Notes: generated from the sequence alone by a model not told the origin. 39,839 nt of DNA from an uncultured Clostridia bacterium (GCA_944393375.1 CALXZX010000001.1:70988-110826), one strand, 5' to 3'. Counted from the stretch's first letter, positions 9,763-19,123 are shown. Translations and numbers: made by a program.

Positions 9763-12603
9763 TTATTTAACAGTTACTTTAATCCTTCTTTCAATACTTT
9801 TATCTAGTGTTCTAACCACAATTTCTGCTGTTCCTGGTTTTAATCCCCTAAATCTGTTATTATATACTCTTACAATTTCTGGATTTGTTGAATACCATTC
9901 AAACTGTGCATTTGTTGCATATTGTGGAGTCCAACTGAAATCATTAATATCCACTGCTTCATTTTCCACAACAGTATATTCGGTTTGTCCTAATATAATT
10001 TCTTGTACTAAACCAGATGCTTTTACAGTTACTTTTATTTTTTCTTCATATGTTCCATCTAAGGTTCTTACAACTACTTCTGCTGTTCCTGGTTTTAATC
10101 CCCTAAATCTGTTATTATATACTCTTACAATTTCTGGATTTGTTGAATACCATTCAAATTGTGCATTTGTTGCATTTGTTGGATTATATGTAAACGGTAT
10201 ATCGACTGCTTGTGTTTCATATATGGTATATTCCATTTGTGGTAATTGTATATCTGTCACATATGTTTTATTTGGATCTCTTACAACTACTTTTATTCTT
10301 TTTTCAACCATTGGTCCTGTTCGTGTTCTGATAATTACCTCTGCCGTTCCTTCTTTTAACCCTCTGAATCGATTATTGTATACCCTTAAAACTTCTGAAT
10401 TTGATGAAATCCAATCAAATTCTGTATTAGATGCATATTCTGGTGTCCAACTAAATGGAATGTCTACAGCATCATTTATATGAATATCATAAGATGTTTT
10501 CTCTAATACAATATCTTCCACTGTTGCTTTACTATAATCTACCACAATTACTTTTATTCTTTTTTCTACTGTTGGTCCTGTTCGTGTTCTAACAATAACT
10601 TCTGCTGTTCCTGCTTTTAATCCTCTGAATCGATTATTATATACTCTTAACACATCTGGATTACTTGATATCCAGTCAAATTCATAATTATAAGCATTAT
10701 CTGGTGAATATGTAAATGGAACATCTACTGCTTCATTAACATCTATTGTATATTCTGTTTGTTCAAATTGAATATCTTCTACATATGGTTTTTCAACTTT
10801 TACATTACTACTTGTTACAACAGTTCCATCTAATGTCTTTACAACAATTTGTGCTGTTCCCTCTTTTAATCCTCTAAATCGGTTATTATATACTCTTAAT
10901 ACTTCTGGATTGGTTGAATACCATTCAAATTGCGCATTTACACTATCTGTTGGTGTATATGAAAAGTTTACATCTACTGCTTCATCTTCTTTTACTACAT
11001 ATTGAGATTTTTCAATCCATATATTTTGTACATAATGTTTATTTGGATCTCTTACAATTACTTTTATTCTTTTTTCTACTGTTGGTCCTGTTCGTGTTCT
11101 AACAATGACTTCTGCTGTTCCTTCTTTTAATCCTCTAAAACGATTATCATATACTCTTAATACTTCTGGGTCTGATGAAATCCAATCAAATTCGTAATTT
11201 ATACTATTTTGTGGAGTATATGTAAATGATATATCGACTGCCTCATCTATTTCAATAACATATTGATCTTGTTCAAATTGAATATCACTAACATATAATT
11301 TACTTTTATCAATAACAGTTACTGTACAAGTTGCTGTATATCCACCATCAATTGTTTTTGCGGTTAATACAGATGTTCCTTCTTTTAACCCTCTAAAATG
11401 TCCATTCCATACTCTAACAACATCAGGATTTGATGATGTCCATTCCACACTTTGGTCAGTTGCATTAGATGGTGTAATCACTGGAATCGCATCTCCTGTT
11501 CCATCTATACTTACCGTAAAGGCATTTTGTTGCATTGTAATTCCTTGCACACGAATATCTTGTGGCATTGGGTTAGATGCTGGCATATTTTCATATACTG
11601 GTATAATAAATGTTATGTTACTTTGTAAACTATTACTATATAACTCATAATTTGAATATGATTGTGATGTTGGATCTTGAACATTTGTCATATATTGATG
11701 CCAAAACATATCTGATTTATTAACTGTTTGAGATTCTCCATCTCGTAATATTTTTGTTCCAACAACATCCCATTTATTAAAATATGCTGTATTTTGTCCT
11801 GCTTCAATATAATTTTTTCCAATTAATTTTGCTCCATCTACAATGGCTTTATATGGACTGTCCCATCCTTTATCCTTTGCATATAATAAACCATTGGCTA
11901 TTGGATCTCCTGTGTCATATGCTCCAAAATTGTAGAAATTATAATATCCTTCATATCCTGGATATGTTCCAGAAACAGAACCACTTCCTTGACTTCCTAC
12001 CTCTTGAATAATTTTACTTTTAATATAAAAAGCACTAACATTAGAGTCTTGTGCAGCTTTTATTATCATTTCTGCATAAGACATTGTTACTGGATTATTA
12101 TTTAAATCATTACATGTAATGGTTTTATCTAAAAATGTTCCTTTTACAGATTCTTGAATGACAGATAATGTTTGCTCATCTGCATTGTAAGAACTTTCTA
12201 CAAATTGGAATATTTGTTTTTCATTTAAGAAATTTCTAGGATCTAAATAATATGCTACAATTGCATCAGAGGCACATGCATATCCATTATCATCTACAAA
12301 TTCACAACTATCTTTCCAAGATTTTGGTGCACTATTTATAACACGGTTTCTATGTACACTTTCATCTCTTTCATTTTGCATTAATTCATCCCATGAAATT
12401 CCTGTATAATATGCTTGAAATTTCCAATTTGGATATTTACTTGCTAATTGTTTCAATCTTTCTTGATAAGATGCAGGAAATTGGTCAATTCCTGTTTTTA
12501 CATATTGGTAATATGTATCAGCAGCATTCGACACTTGTCCAAAACTTAATATGATTAAAATACATATAATACTTATAAAAAGTATATTTTTGATTTTTTT
12601 CAT
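9763..12603 (-). CDS. Secreted endo-beta-N-acetylglucosaminidase with seven Ig-like repeats
   Basis: A 946-residue exported peptidoglycan hydrolase. The signal peptide is about residues 1-27 (cleavage near SNA-A). The catalytic region (about 45-345) matches LytD/GH73-like glucosaminidases, with FLNEKQIFQFVE (125-136), the catalytic-type Glu201 in IIQEVGSQGSG, and YNFYNFGAYD (221-230). It is followed by seven BIG_2-like repeats with the same RFRGLKEG signature as the amidase. ATG at 12601-12603 is chosen over the ATG at 12636: AAAGGA lies 7 nt before the former, the latter has no ribosome binding site, and a signal peptide starts exactly there (MKKIKNILF). It is the first gene behind the promoter at 12655-12683. 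Confidence 0.9.
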   Translation of the reverse strand: MKKIKNILFISIICILIILSFGQVSNAADTYYQYVKTGIDQFPASYQERLKQLASKYPNWKFQAYYTGISWDELMQNERDESVHRNRVINSAPKSWKDSCEFVDDNGYACASDAIVAYYLDPRNFLNEKQIFQFVESSYNADEQTLSVIQESVKGTFLDKTITCNDLNNNPVTMSYAEMIIKAAQDSNVSAFYIKSKIIQEVGSQGSGSVSGTYPGYEGYYNFYNFGAYDTGDPIANGLLYAKDKGWDSPYKAIVDGAKLIGKNYIEAGQNTAYFNKWDVVGTKILRDGESQTVNKSDMFWHQYMTNVQDPTSQSYSNYELYSNSLQSNITFIIPVYENMPASNPMPQDIRVQGITMQQNAFTVSIDGTGDAIPVITPSNATDQSVEWTSSNPDVVRVWNGHFRGLKEGTSVLTAKTIDGGYTATCTVTVIDKSKLYVSDIQFEQDQYVIEIDEAVDISFTYTPQNSINYEFDWISSDPEVLRVYDNRFRGLKEGTAEVIVRTRTGPTVEKRIKVIVRDPNKHYVQNIWIEKSQYVVKEDEAVDVNFSYTPTDSVNAQFEWYSTNPEVLRVYNNRFRGLKEGTAQIVVKTLDGTVVTSSNVKVEKPYVEDIQFEQTEYTIDVNEAVDVPFTYSPDNAYNYEFDWISSNPDVLRVYNNRFRGLKAGTAEVIVRTRTGPTVEKRIKVIVVDYSKATVEDIVLEKTSYDIHINDAVDIPFSWTPEYASNTEFDWISSNSEVLRVYNNRFRGLKEGTAEVIIRTRTGPMVEKRIKVVVRDPNKTYVTDIQLPQMEYTIYETQAVDIPFTYNPTNATNAQFEWYSTNPEIVRVYNNRFRGLKPGTAEVVVRTLDGTYEEKIKVTVKASGLVQEIILGQTEYTVVENEAVDINDFSWTPQYATNAQFEWYSTNPEIVRVYNNRFRGLKPGTAEIVVRTLDKSIERRIKVTVK
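9766..11556 (-). repeat. Seven tandem Ig-like (BIG_2-type) coding repeats of the glucosaminidase
   Basis: Seven units of about 85 codons. The first has WNGHFRGLKEG, the rest RVY(N/D)NRFRGLK(E/A/P)G. Several units share long DNA tracts with each other and with the amidase array 2 kb away, for example the RTRTGPxVEKRIKV block. Confidence 0.85.
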
Positions 12604-12654
12604 TTTTTCGTTCCTTTCTGAAAATAATATTTTCATCTTATTTTATTCTTCTTA

Positions 12655-12683
12655 AGTATATCATTTATACTTTTTTTTGACAA
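12655..12683 (-). promoter_or_regulatory. Sigma-A-type promoter for the wall hydrolase/glycan modification operon
   Basis: Minus strand: -35 TTGTCA (12678-12683), spacer 17 nt, -10 TATACT (12655-12660). The predicted start near 12648 leaves about 45 nt of leader before the ATG at 12603. The -35 box abuts the stop codon of the upstream gene. Confidence 0.6.
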
Positions 12684-12684
12684 T

Positions 12685-13497
12685 TTATTTTTCTGCTTTT
12701 TTCTTTCCTTTTTTTGCTATTACTACTAACACAACAATCATTACTAAAATAAGGAATGCAATTCCTCCCCAAATTGCATAATATTGATTATCTTGTTTTT
12801 GTTCTTCTTGTTTTGCTTGTTCTAAATCTGCTTCATATTCTTCTAATCCACTTGGGTCTTCAACACTTTCTCCTGCTTTTTTAGCTGTTAATTTATATTC
12901 TTTTGTTGTAACGTCATCTTCAGCCGTCACTTTTATTGTAACAATATGAAGTGTACTGCTAAAATTATTATTGTCTAATATTTCTACTTTTGCCTTTTCA
13001 TTTTCAGGAGTTGCTGTGATGTCTAAACTATCTATATAGCCTTCATATTCCACAAGATAATTAATATCTTTATCATTAAATGCTGGAATTAATTGTAATC
13101 CTTCTATTTCTAAATTTTTTAAATTTGCATTTGCCTTTTCTTGATCTCCTTTGGTGATATGTAAGTAATAAGAATTTGTAGTTATTCCATCTTCTGCCGT
13201 TACTTTAATTTCAAAATCATTTACCCCTGATTTTAAATTTGTATTACCTATGACTTCTGCTGTTGCATTTGGATCATCAGTTATTGCTTCTATTTCTATC
13301 TTATCTTTATCTTCACCGATTGCTATTACATAATCTGTGATAAATTGGTCAAATTGTGGTTCAATAGCTTGTCCATCAATCTTTATATCTCTTAATAATG
13401 GATTGTTATTTTTCATTACCGCTTGTACTTTTGACATTGGTAATAAATTGATTACGATTGCCAATATAAATATTAAACCTAAAACATTTTTTTTCAT
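12685..13497 (-). CDS. Membrane-anchored protein with two cadherin-like beta-sandwich domains
   Basis: A 270-residue exported protein of unknown role. It has an N-terminal signal sequence (about 1-26) and two repeats of about 90 residues, starting NPLLRDIKIDG (32) and NANLKNLEIEG (about 122), that match the cadherin-like domain PF12733. Each ends in a VTAEDxxTTxxYxLxxxK strand. A charged linker rich in Glu and Gln follows, then a membrane helix (about 243-263) and a basic cytoplasmic tail. The layout is that of a surface protein held in the membrane. It sits just upstream of the peptidoglycan hydrolase operon and may work with it, but this is context only. It has its own promoter at 13531-13559 and a GGGAGGA ribosome binding site. 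Confidence 0.8.
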   Translation of the reverse strand: MKKNVLGLIFILAIVINLLPMSKVQAVMKNNNPLLRDIKIDGQAIEPQFDQFITDYVIAIGEDKDKIEIEAITDDPNATAEVIGNTNLKSGVNDFEIKVTAEDGITTNSYYLHITKGDQEKANANLKNLEIEGLQLIPAFNDKDINYLVEYEGYIDSLDITATPENEKAKVEILDNNNFSSTLHIVTIKVTAEDDVTTKEYKLTAKKAGESVEDPSGLEEYEADLEQAKQEEQKQDNQYYAIWGGIAFLILVMIVVLVVIAKKGKKKAEK

Positions 13498-13530
13498 TTA
13501 AAATCATTCCTCCCTTTTTCCCTTTTGCAT

Positions 13531-13559
13531 AGTTTACATTTGTAATCTTATTTTGTCAA
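13531..13559 (-). promoter_or_regulatory. Sigma-A-type promoter with an embedded palindrome
   Basis: Minus strand: -35 TTGACA (13554-13559, perfect consensus), spacer 17 nt, -10 TAAACT (13531-13536). The spacer and -10 contain the palindrome TTACAAATGTAA, a possible operator for an unknown repressor. It drives the cadherin-like gene at 13497. Confidence 0.6.
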
Positions 13560-13688
13560 TAGTTTTTAATTTTTATTTTTTATGATTTTATATTAAAATT
13601 TTATTTTTATAAATATATACATACATAAAATTTTACTGTTAATTTTAATGTTTTAAAAAACTATTCAAACACTACCTTTTATTTCAAC

Positions 13689-13731
13689 AAAAATAAGGCG
13701 AAATACTTTTCATGTTTTCCACCTTATTTTT
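13689..13731 (-). terminator. Rho-independent terminator after guaB
   Basis: Arms AAAAATAAGG (13689-13698) and CCTTATTTTT (13722-13731) pair perfectly and extend further with a wobble and a bulge. On the minus strand the stem ends in TTTTTG, 10 nt after the guaB stop codon. Confidence 0.8.
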
Positions 13732-13740
13732 TAATATTTC

Positions 13741-15246
13741 TTATTTATATTGATTATCAATTTCTTTTAAGATAACATCATGTGCACTACCTTCTGAAAT
13801 ACTAACATCAGATACTAATGTTAATCTTGCTTTTTCGTGTAATTCAGGGATTGTAACACTTCCACAGTTACACATTGTTGATTTAATTTTTGCACAAGTA
13901 ATTGCTAAATTATCTTTTAATTTACCTGCATATGGGATATATGAGTCAACACCTTCTTCAAATGAAAGTTTTGCATCTCCTCCCATATCATATCTTTGCC
14001 AGTTTCTTGCTCTATTAGAACCTTCTCCCCAATATTCTTTTACATATCCATTTCCTTTTTTAACAACTCTTGTTGGGCTTTCATCAAATCTAGCAAAATA
14101 TCTTCCCATCATAACAAAATCTGCTCCTAATGCTAAAGCAATGGTAATGTGATGGTCATGTACAATTCCACCATCTGAGCAAACTGGGATATAGATTCCT
14201 GTTTCTTCAAAATATTTATCTCTTTCTGCAACAACATCAATTAACGCTGAGGCTTGTCCACGTCCAATACCTTTGGTTTCACGTGTGATACAAATAGATC
14301 CTCCACCAACACCTACTTTAATGAAGTCTGCTCCAGCTTCTGCTAAATATCTAAATCCTTCTGCATCTACAACATTTCCTGCACCAATTTTAACAGAGTC
14401 TCCATATTTTGCTCTTACAAAATCAATCGTATTTTTTTGCCATACAGAATATCCATCTGAAGAATCCATGCAAATTAAATCTACACCTGCATCTACTAAT
14501 GCTGGTATTCTTTGTTCATGGTCTCTTGTATTGATACCTGCACCTACAATATATCTCTTATTTTCATCTAATAAAGAATTTGGATTATTTTTTCTCTCTT
14601 CATAATCTTTTCTAAATACTAAATATTTTAAGTTTCCTTCTTCAGTTAATATTGGCAAACATGCAATTTTATTTTCCCATATTAAATCATTGGCTTCTGA
14701 TAAAGAAATTCCTTCATGTGCCCATACTGCTTTTTCTTTTGGTGTCATGAAGTTATCAATTGGAGCTTCCATATCATCTCTTGATACACGATAATCTTTA
14801 TCTGTTACTAATCCAATGAATTTTCCTTTGGCTGTCCCATCCTCTGTAATCATAACTGTTGAATGTCCTGTTTTGATAACTAAGTCAATGACATCTTTTA
14901 AAGGTGTTCCAGATTTTACATTTGAATCACTTACAATAAATCCTGCTTTATGTTTTTTTACTTGTCTTACCATTTCTGCTTGTGATTCAATACTTTGTGA
15001 ACCATAAATAAATGCAACTCCACCTTCTCTAGCTAAAGCAATTCCCATATCTACTCCTGATACAGATTGCATAATGGCAGATACCATTGGAATATTCGCA
15101 TAATATTTTGGTTCTTCTCCTTTTTTGTATTTTACAAGTGGTGTTTTTAAAGACACCTTATTTGGTATGCATCTTTCATCTGTTAAGTTTGGTAATAATA
15201 AAAATTCATTAAATGTTCTTGAAATATCTTCTAAAATCTTTGCCAT
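13741..15246 (-). CDS. guaB: Inosine-5'-monophosphate dehydrogenase
   Basis: A 501-residue enzyme that oxidises IMP to XMP with NAD, the committed step to GTP. It is a beta/alpha barrel with two CBS domains inserted at about residues 88-215. Active-site features are DSSDG (261-265), the catalytic Cys319 in [14 protein letters not shown], and a flap with WQRYDMGGD carrying the Arg-Tyr pair. The block [14 protein letters not shown] differs from the CTTR-x-VxGVGxPQ form of well-known bacterial enzymes and may mark a clostridial subfamily. ATG at 15244-15246 is preferred over an in-frame ATG at 15312 because GGAGG precedes it and IMPDH homology starts there. A small membrane-peptide gene lies just upstream in the same transcript. 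Confidence 0.95.
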   Translation of the reverse strand: MAKILEDISRTFNEFLLLPNLTDERCIPNKVSLKTPLVKYKKGEEPKYYANIPMVSAIMQSVSGVDMGIALAREGGVAFIYGSQSIESQAEMVRQVKKHKAGFIVSDSNVKSGTPLKDVIDLVIKTGHSTVMITEDGTAKGKFIGLVTDKDYRVSRDDMEAPIDNFMTPKEKAVWAHEGISLSEANDLIWENKIACLPILTEEGNLKYLVFRKDYEERKNNPNSLLDENKRYIVGAGINTRDHEQRIPALVDAGVDLICMDSSDGYSVWQKNTIDFVRAKYGDSVKIGAGNVVDAEGFRYLAEAGADFIKVGVGGGSICITRETKGIGRGQASALIDVVAERDKYFEETGIYIPVCSDGGIVHDHHITIALALGADFVMMGRYFARFDESPTRVVKKGNGYVKEYWGEGSNRARNWQRYDMGGDAKLSFEEGVDSYIPYAGKLKDNLAITCAKIKSTMCNCGSVTIPELHEKARLTLVSDVSISEGSAHDVILKEIDNQYK

Positions 15247-15278
15247 ATTAACTCCTCCATCTATTAAAATATTAAAAT

Positions 15279-15304
15279 AGCGAGGGAGATTAACTCCCCT
15301 CACT
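15279..15304 (-). terminator. Hairpin between the 49-codon ORF and guaB (weak terminator or attenuator)
   Basis: AGTGAGGGG (15296-15304) pairs with a partner at 15279-15287 through a 9-bp stem with wobbles, and the stop codon of the small ORF is in the loop. On the minus strand TATTTTAATATTTTAATAG follows, which is a poor U-tract. It lies 33 nt before the guaB start, so it could attenuate or pace guaB expression. Confidence 0.4.
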
Positions 15305-15439
15305 TTCATCACGGTTTACAAGTTTCTTACAATTTTGCCTCAAATCTATAAAACAATGATAGACAGAGACAACTCCCATTAAAATAGTTGCTACTATGGA
15401 GATTTTCTCCATTACTTTTTCCATCTTAAACCGTTTCAT
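15290..15439 (-). CDS. Small membrane protein or leader peptide upstream of guaB (49 aa)
   Basis: A 49-codon ORF: a basic N-terminus ([14 protein letters not shown]), one hydrophobic segment (about 14-27, [14 protein letters not shown]) and a charged tail with two Cys residues ending in ESEGS. A near-ideal ribosome binding site, AGGAGGACATAGGT, precedes the ATG, and a consensus promoter stands at 15470-15498, so translation is very likely. I know no family for it. It ends inside a hairpin just ahead of guaB, so it may be a small membrane protein, a regulatory leader, or both. Confidence 0.6.
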   Translation of the reverse strand: MKRFKMEKVMEKISIVATILMGVVSVYHCFIDLRQNCKKLVNRDESEGS

Positions 15440-15469
15440 ACCTATGTCCTCCTAAAAATTGATATTACT

Positions 15470-15498
15470 AGTATATCACATTTTTATTGTGGTGTAAA
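15470..15498 (-). promoter_or_regulatory. Sigma-A-type promoter for the small ORF-guaB unit
   Basis: Minus strand: -35 TTTACA (15493-15498), spacer 17 nt, -10 TATACT (15470-15475). The start near 15463 is about 24 nt before the 49-codon ORF. No purine riboswitch-like structure is visible in this short leader. Confidence 0.65.
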
Positions 15499-15557
15499 CC
15501 ATTTTTTCTTTTTTCCTTTATGCTTGTTACCATTCAGTCCTAAAACTAGAAATAATT

Positions 15558-17309
15558 TTATGTAGCCATCAATTGTTCATAATATGCATTATACAGTTTA
15601 TTATAATATCCATCTGGAATTTGTAATAATTCATGATGACTTCCTTGTTCAAGAATTTCTCCTTTACTTAATACAATGATTTTATCCACATTTACAATGG
15701 TTGATAATCTATGAGCAATAAAAATAGATGTCTTTTCTTTTGATAACTTATCAACTGATTTTTGAATTAATGCTTCTGTTTTGGTATCAATATTTGCTGT
15801 CGCTTCATCTAAAATAAAGATAGATGGGTTATGTGCAAAAATTCTAGCAAATGCCAGTAATTGTTTTTCACCTGCAGAATAAGAATTTCCTCTTTCACTT
15901 GCCATTTCATCTAATCCATTTGGTAAGGAATTTACAAATTCATCAGCAGAAGACAGTCTAATAATTTCTTCTATATATGTGTCTGATAAATTATCATTTA
16001 ATTCAATATTTTCTCTAATCGTTTTTGCAAAGATAAATGGGTCTTGTAGGACGATTCCTACTTGTTTTCTTAAATATCTTAAATTAATATCTTTAATATT
16101 AACTCCATCTAACAGGATTTCTCCTTTTTGAATCTCATAAAATCTATTGATTAAATTGATAATTGTTGTTTTTCCTGAACCAGTTTTTCCCACTAAAGCA
16201 ATACTTTGTCCTGGTTCTATGGTAAAGCTAACATCCTTTAAAACCCAATCTTCATTCTTATAGGCAAACCATACATGTTTAAACTCAATTTTCCCTTTTA
16301 CTTTTTCTAACATTTGACCTTCTTCAAAGTTTTCCAAATATTCTTTATGGTCTAAAATATCATAAATCTTATTAATGGATACCACTGCTTCTTGAATCGT
16401 TTCAAAGTTTTCTACAATACGGTTAATTGGTTCAAAGATTTGTTTCAAATATGTAATAAATACATAAATCACACCAACTTCTAAACTAATATGAAATACA
16501 TGATTCACACAAGCCCAAACAATAACTGCTACTCCAATATTTTCAAAAGCTGTCATCATACCAATTAGAAATCCTTCTGTAAATGATGTTGGTATTCTTG
16601 ATTTATAAAATTCTTGTGATAGTTCCTCGCATTCTTTTTCTTTTTCAAATTGCCTGTTAAAAATCTTTATAATTTTTACCCCATATATAGATTCTGCCAA
16701 AAATACATTTAACTTTGTCTTCACATTTTTAGAATATTCTCTTACTCTATTACTAATTCTTGTTATAATAACAGAGGTCAAAATAACAAATGGAATAATC
16801 ATAAAACATAACAAAGCCAATTTATAGTCTATTGATAACATAATAATAATTAATGCAATAATCATTACTATATCTTTTGCGAAAGTAGTAATCACATCTT
16901 TAAACATTGTTGTAATATCTTCTACATCATTGGTTATTCTTACAAACAATGTTCCTGCTGGTGTTTTATCATGAAATTTCATATTGGCATATTGCGCATA
17001 TTTATATAGTTTGTTTCTAATAGAATAAATAACATTTTCTCCTGTCATAGTAGTGGCTGTTGTTACAACAAAATCTAAAATATTTCCAATTAATACAAGT
17101 GCTATGTAAATACCTCCAATAATTCCAATTGTCATAACACCTTTTTGCCATAAGCCAGCACTTAAATAATCATCAATAACAATTTTAATTAGATATGGTC
17201 TGATAACTTCACATATACTAATTAAAATAGATAATATAGAAATAATGATTATCGCCTTTTTTTGTGGCTTTAACATTTTATAGATTCTATGTAAAGTTTG
17301 ATTTTTCAT
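15558..17309 (-). CDS. Heterodimeric ABC exporter subunit with intact catalytic Glu (BmrD/YheH type)
   Basis: A 583-residue half-transporter: six membrane helices (about 15-310), then an ATPase domain. Walker A is GKTGSGKTT (about 374-382), Walker B IFILDE with catalytic Glu502, and switch His533 in FIAHRLS. The signature is SAGEKQ (478-483) rather than LSGGQ, and DEATANID follows Walker B; both are typical of the BmrD/LmrD half of heterodimeric multidrug exporters. The partner is the gene directly upstream. A reading from TTG at 17327 exists, but ATG at 17307-17309 with AAGGAG close before it is preferred; the spacing is short. Substrate (drug, peptide or lipid) is unknown. Confidence 0.88.
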   Translation of the reverse strand: MKNQTLHRIYKMLKPQKKAIIIISILSILISICEVIRPYLIKIVIDDYLSAGLWQKGVMTIGIIGGIYIALVLIGNILDFVVTTATTMTGENVIYSIRNKLYKYAQYANMKFHDKTPAGTLFVRITNDVEDITTMFKDVITTFAKDIVMIIALIIIMLSIDYKLALLCFMIIPFVILTSVIITRISNRVREYSKNVKTKLNVFLAESIYGVKIIKIFNRQFEKEKECEELSQEFYKSRIPTSFTEGFLIGMMTAFENIGVAVIVWACVNHVFHISLEVGVIYVFITYLKQIFEPINRIVENFETIQEAVVSINKIYDILDHKEYLENFEEGQMLEKVKGKIEFKHVWFAYKNEDWVLKDVSFTIEPGQSIALVGKTGSGKTTIINLINRFYEIQKGEILLDGVNIKDINLRYLRKQVGIVLQDPFIFAKTIRENIELNDNLSDTYIEEIIRLSSADEFVNSLPNGLDEMASERGNSYSAGEKQLLAFARIFAHNPSIFILDEATANIDTKTEALIQKSVDKLSKEKTSIFIAHRLSTIVNVDKIIVLSKGEILEQGSHHELLQIPDGYYNKLYNAYYEQLMAT

Positions 17310-17377
17310 TCTCCTTAATATATACAACCTATGGGCTATATATTTCTCCCTTCTTTCGTTTCATTAAGCATATATTC

Positions 17378-19123
17378 CTATGCTAATATGCTTTCTTCTG
17401 TTTTTGTGGATTGCTGTTCATAAAATTCATTATATAATCCATGTTTATGAATTAATTCGTCATGTGTTCCTTTTTCTACAATACTTCCATTACTTAAAAC
17501 AATGATTTTATCACTATCTTTTACATCTGATACTTTGTTAGATATGATAATACAAGTTTTTCCTCCTGAAAATTGTTTTATATTTTCTAATAAGGTTTGA
17601 GAAGTTCTATTATCTAAAGCTGAAAATGTATCATCAAAAATAAGTATACGACTATTTTTTAGAAATGCTCTTGAAATAGCCACTCTTTGTTTTTGTCCTC
17701 CTGATAAGTCAGCACCTCTTTCCCCTATTTTCGTTTCAATTCCTTTTGGCATTTTAGATATTTCATCATAGATGACTGCTTTTTTAGTGCTATCTTTAAT
17801 TTCTTCTGCTCTATACTCCTCTTTAAACAAACTGATATTATCCTTTAGTGTTGAAGAAAATAAGAAATTATCTTGTGTGATATAACAAATGTTTTCTCTT
17901 AATACCTCTATTGGTATATCATTAATATCTTTTCCATCAATTTCTATTTTTCCTCTTGGAATACTATATAACCTTGTTAATAAATTCATCAGTGTTGTCT
18001 TTCCACTTCCAATTGTTCCAATAATACCTAATGTTTCTCCTTTTTTTAGTTCAATATTAATATTCTCTAATGCATTTTCCATAACTTCTGGATAATGGAA
18101 ATTCAAATTCTTGATAGTAATATTTCCTTCTAATCTATTTTCTATTTCTTTTTCCTTTACATTTACTTTTTCTGTATCTAATTCAAATACTTTATTTAAT
18201 CTTCTATAAGATATTTGTGCTCTTTTGATTCTGGCAATTAATGGTGGAATCCAGCTAACAGGTCCTACAAAAAGTCCGATGTATCCATTAAAAGTAACCA
18301 ATTCTCCTACTGTAATTTGTCCATCAACCACTAATTTTCCTCCAAATAATAGTGCAATAGAATAGCATAATCCAAAACATATATTAACAGTCGTGGTTAA
18401 TAAATTGGAATAAATGTCTACCGTATTATCACTTTGTTTTACTCTACGGTTTTTCTTAATAAAATCCTCTAATTGCGTTTTTTCACAAGCATATGCCTTT
18501 GTTGTTCGAATACTATCTGTACTTTCTTGTATATATTCAGAAAGCTCTGTAAATTGATCTTGCGCCTTTGCAAAGCTTTTTTCTACTTGATTTTTTATCT
18601 TTACAATTAAAAAAGATGCAATTAAAATAGGAATAACTGTTGCAACAGTTAAATAAATATTAACACCACTTGCCATTTGATAAATCGCTATCATAAATGT
18701 ATAAACAATTCTTGCCCCATGAGATATAATTCTATAGACAGCACTTCTGATTTCGTTTGTATCTTTTACGAAATAAGACATAATCTCCCCATTTTTAATG
18801 TTTTGTATATCCTTTAATTTTAATTTCAGAAATCTTTCAAACAATTTTACCTTTATATCTCTTTCAAATCCTCTTGAAATAACGGTTTCTGTATATTTCC
18901 ATACTATTCTGACAGATAACAAAACAACACATATTCCCAAAAGGAAATATATGTTATTCATAATATTTTGTCTATTTGCTTCTATATCATATAACATATC
19001 AACAATATCCCCTATAATTTTTGCAGGGATTGTTAATAGATATATATTTAATCCTATAAATACAAAATGTATTAGCGAACTAAATTTATATTTTTTTAGT
19101 GAATCTATTATTACTTTTTTCAT
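17378..19123 (-). CDS. Heterodimeric ABC exporter subunit with degenerate ATPase site (BmrC/YheI type)
   Basis: A 581-residue half-transporter with six membrane helices (about 15-300) and an ATPase domain. Walker A is GTIGSGKTT (369-377) and the signature is a canonical LSGGQ (473-477). The catalytic Glu after Walker B is Asp498 (LIFDDTFSALD), and the switch His is Asn529 (IISNKVS). An Asp here is the mark of the BmrC/LmrC/TM287 half of heterodimeric exporters, in which one of the two ATP sites does not turn over. It is complementary to the neighbour, which has the Glu and His but a changed signature. A 53-codon ORF with hairpins lies upstream. GAGGA before the ATG gives a rather long spacing. 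Confidence 0.88.
   Translation of the reverse strand: MKKVIIDSLKKYKFSSLIHFVFIGLNIYLLTIPAKIIGDIVDMLYDIEANRQNIMNNIYFLLGICVVLLSVRIVWKYTETVISRGFERDIKVKLFERFLKLKLKDIQNIKNGEIMSYFVKDTNEIRSAVYRIISHGARIVYTFMIAIYQMASGVNIYLTVATVIPILIASFLIVKIKNQVEKSFAKAQDQFTELSEYIQESTDSIRTTKAYACEKTQLEDFIKKNRRVKQSDNTVDIYSNLLTTTVNICFGLCYSIALLFGGKLVVDGQITVGELVTFNGYIGLFVGPVSWIPPLIARIKRAQISYRRLNKVFELDTEKVNVKEKEIENRLEGNITIKNLNFHYPEVMENALENINIELKKGETLGIIGTIGSGKTTLMNLLTRLYSIPRGKIEIDGKDINDIPIEVLRENICYITQDNFLFSSTLKDNISLFKEEYRAEEIKDSTKKAVIYDEISKMPKGIETKIGERGADLSGGQKQRVAISRAFLKNSRILIFDDTFSALDNRTSQTLLENIKQFSGGKTCIIISNKVSDVKDSDKIIVLSNGSIVEKGTHDELIHKHGLYNEFYEQQSTKTEESILA

Noticed and set aside
7211..11556. Regular repeats that might suggest a CRISPR array or satellite DNA
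   Set aside because: The period of about 255 bp, the intact reading frames and the conserved RFRGLK motif show that they are coding repeats of two secreted proteins.
12604..12636. Upstream ATG start for the glucosaminidase (957-aa form)
   Set aside because: It is about 12 nt from the predicted transcription start, has no ribosome binding site and would put eleven polar residues before the signal peptide.
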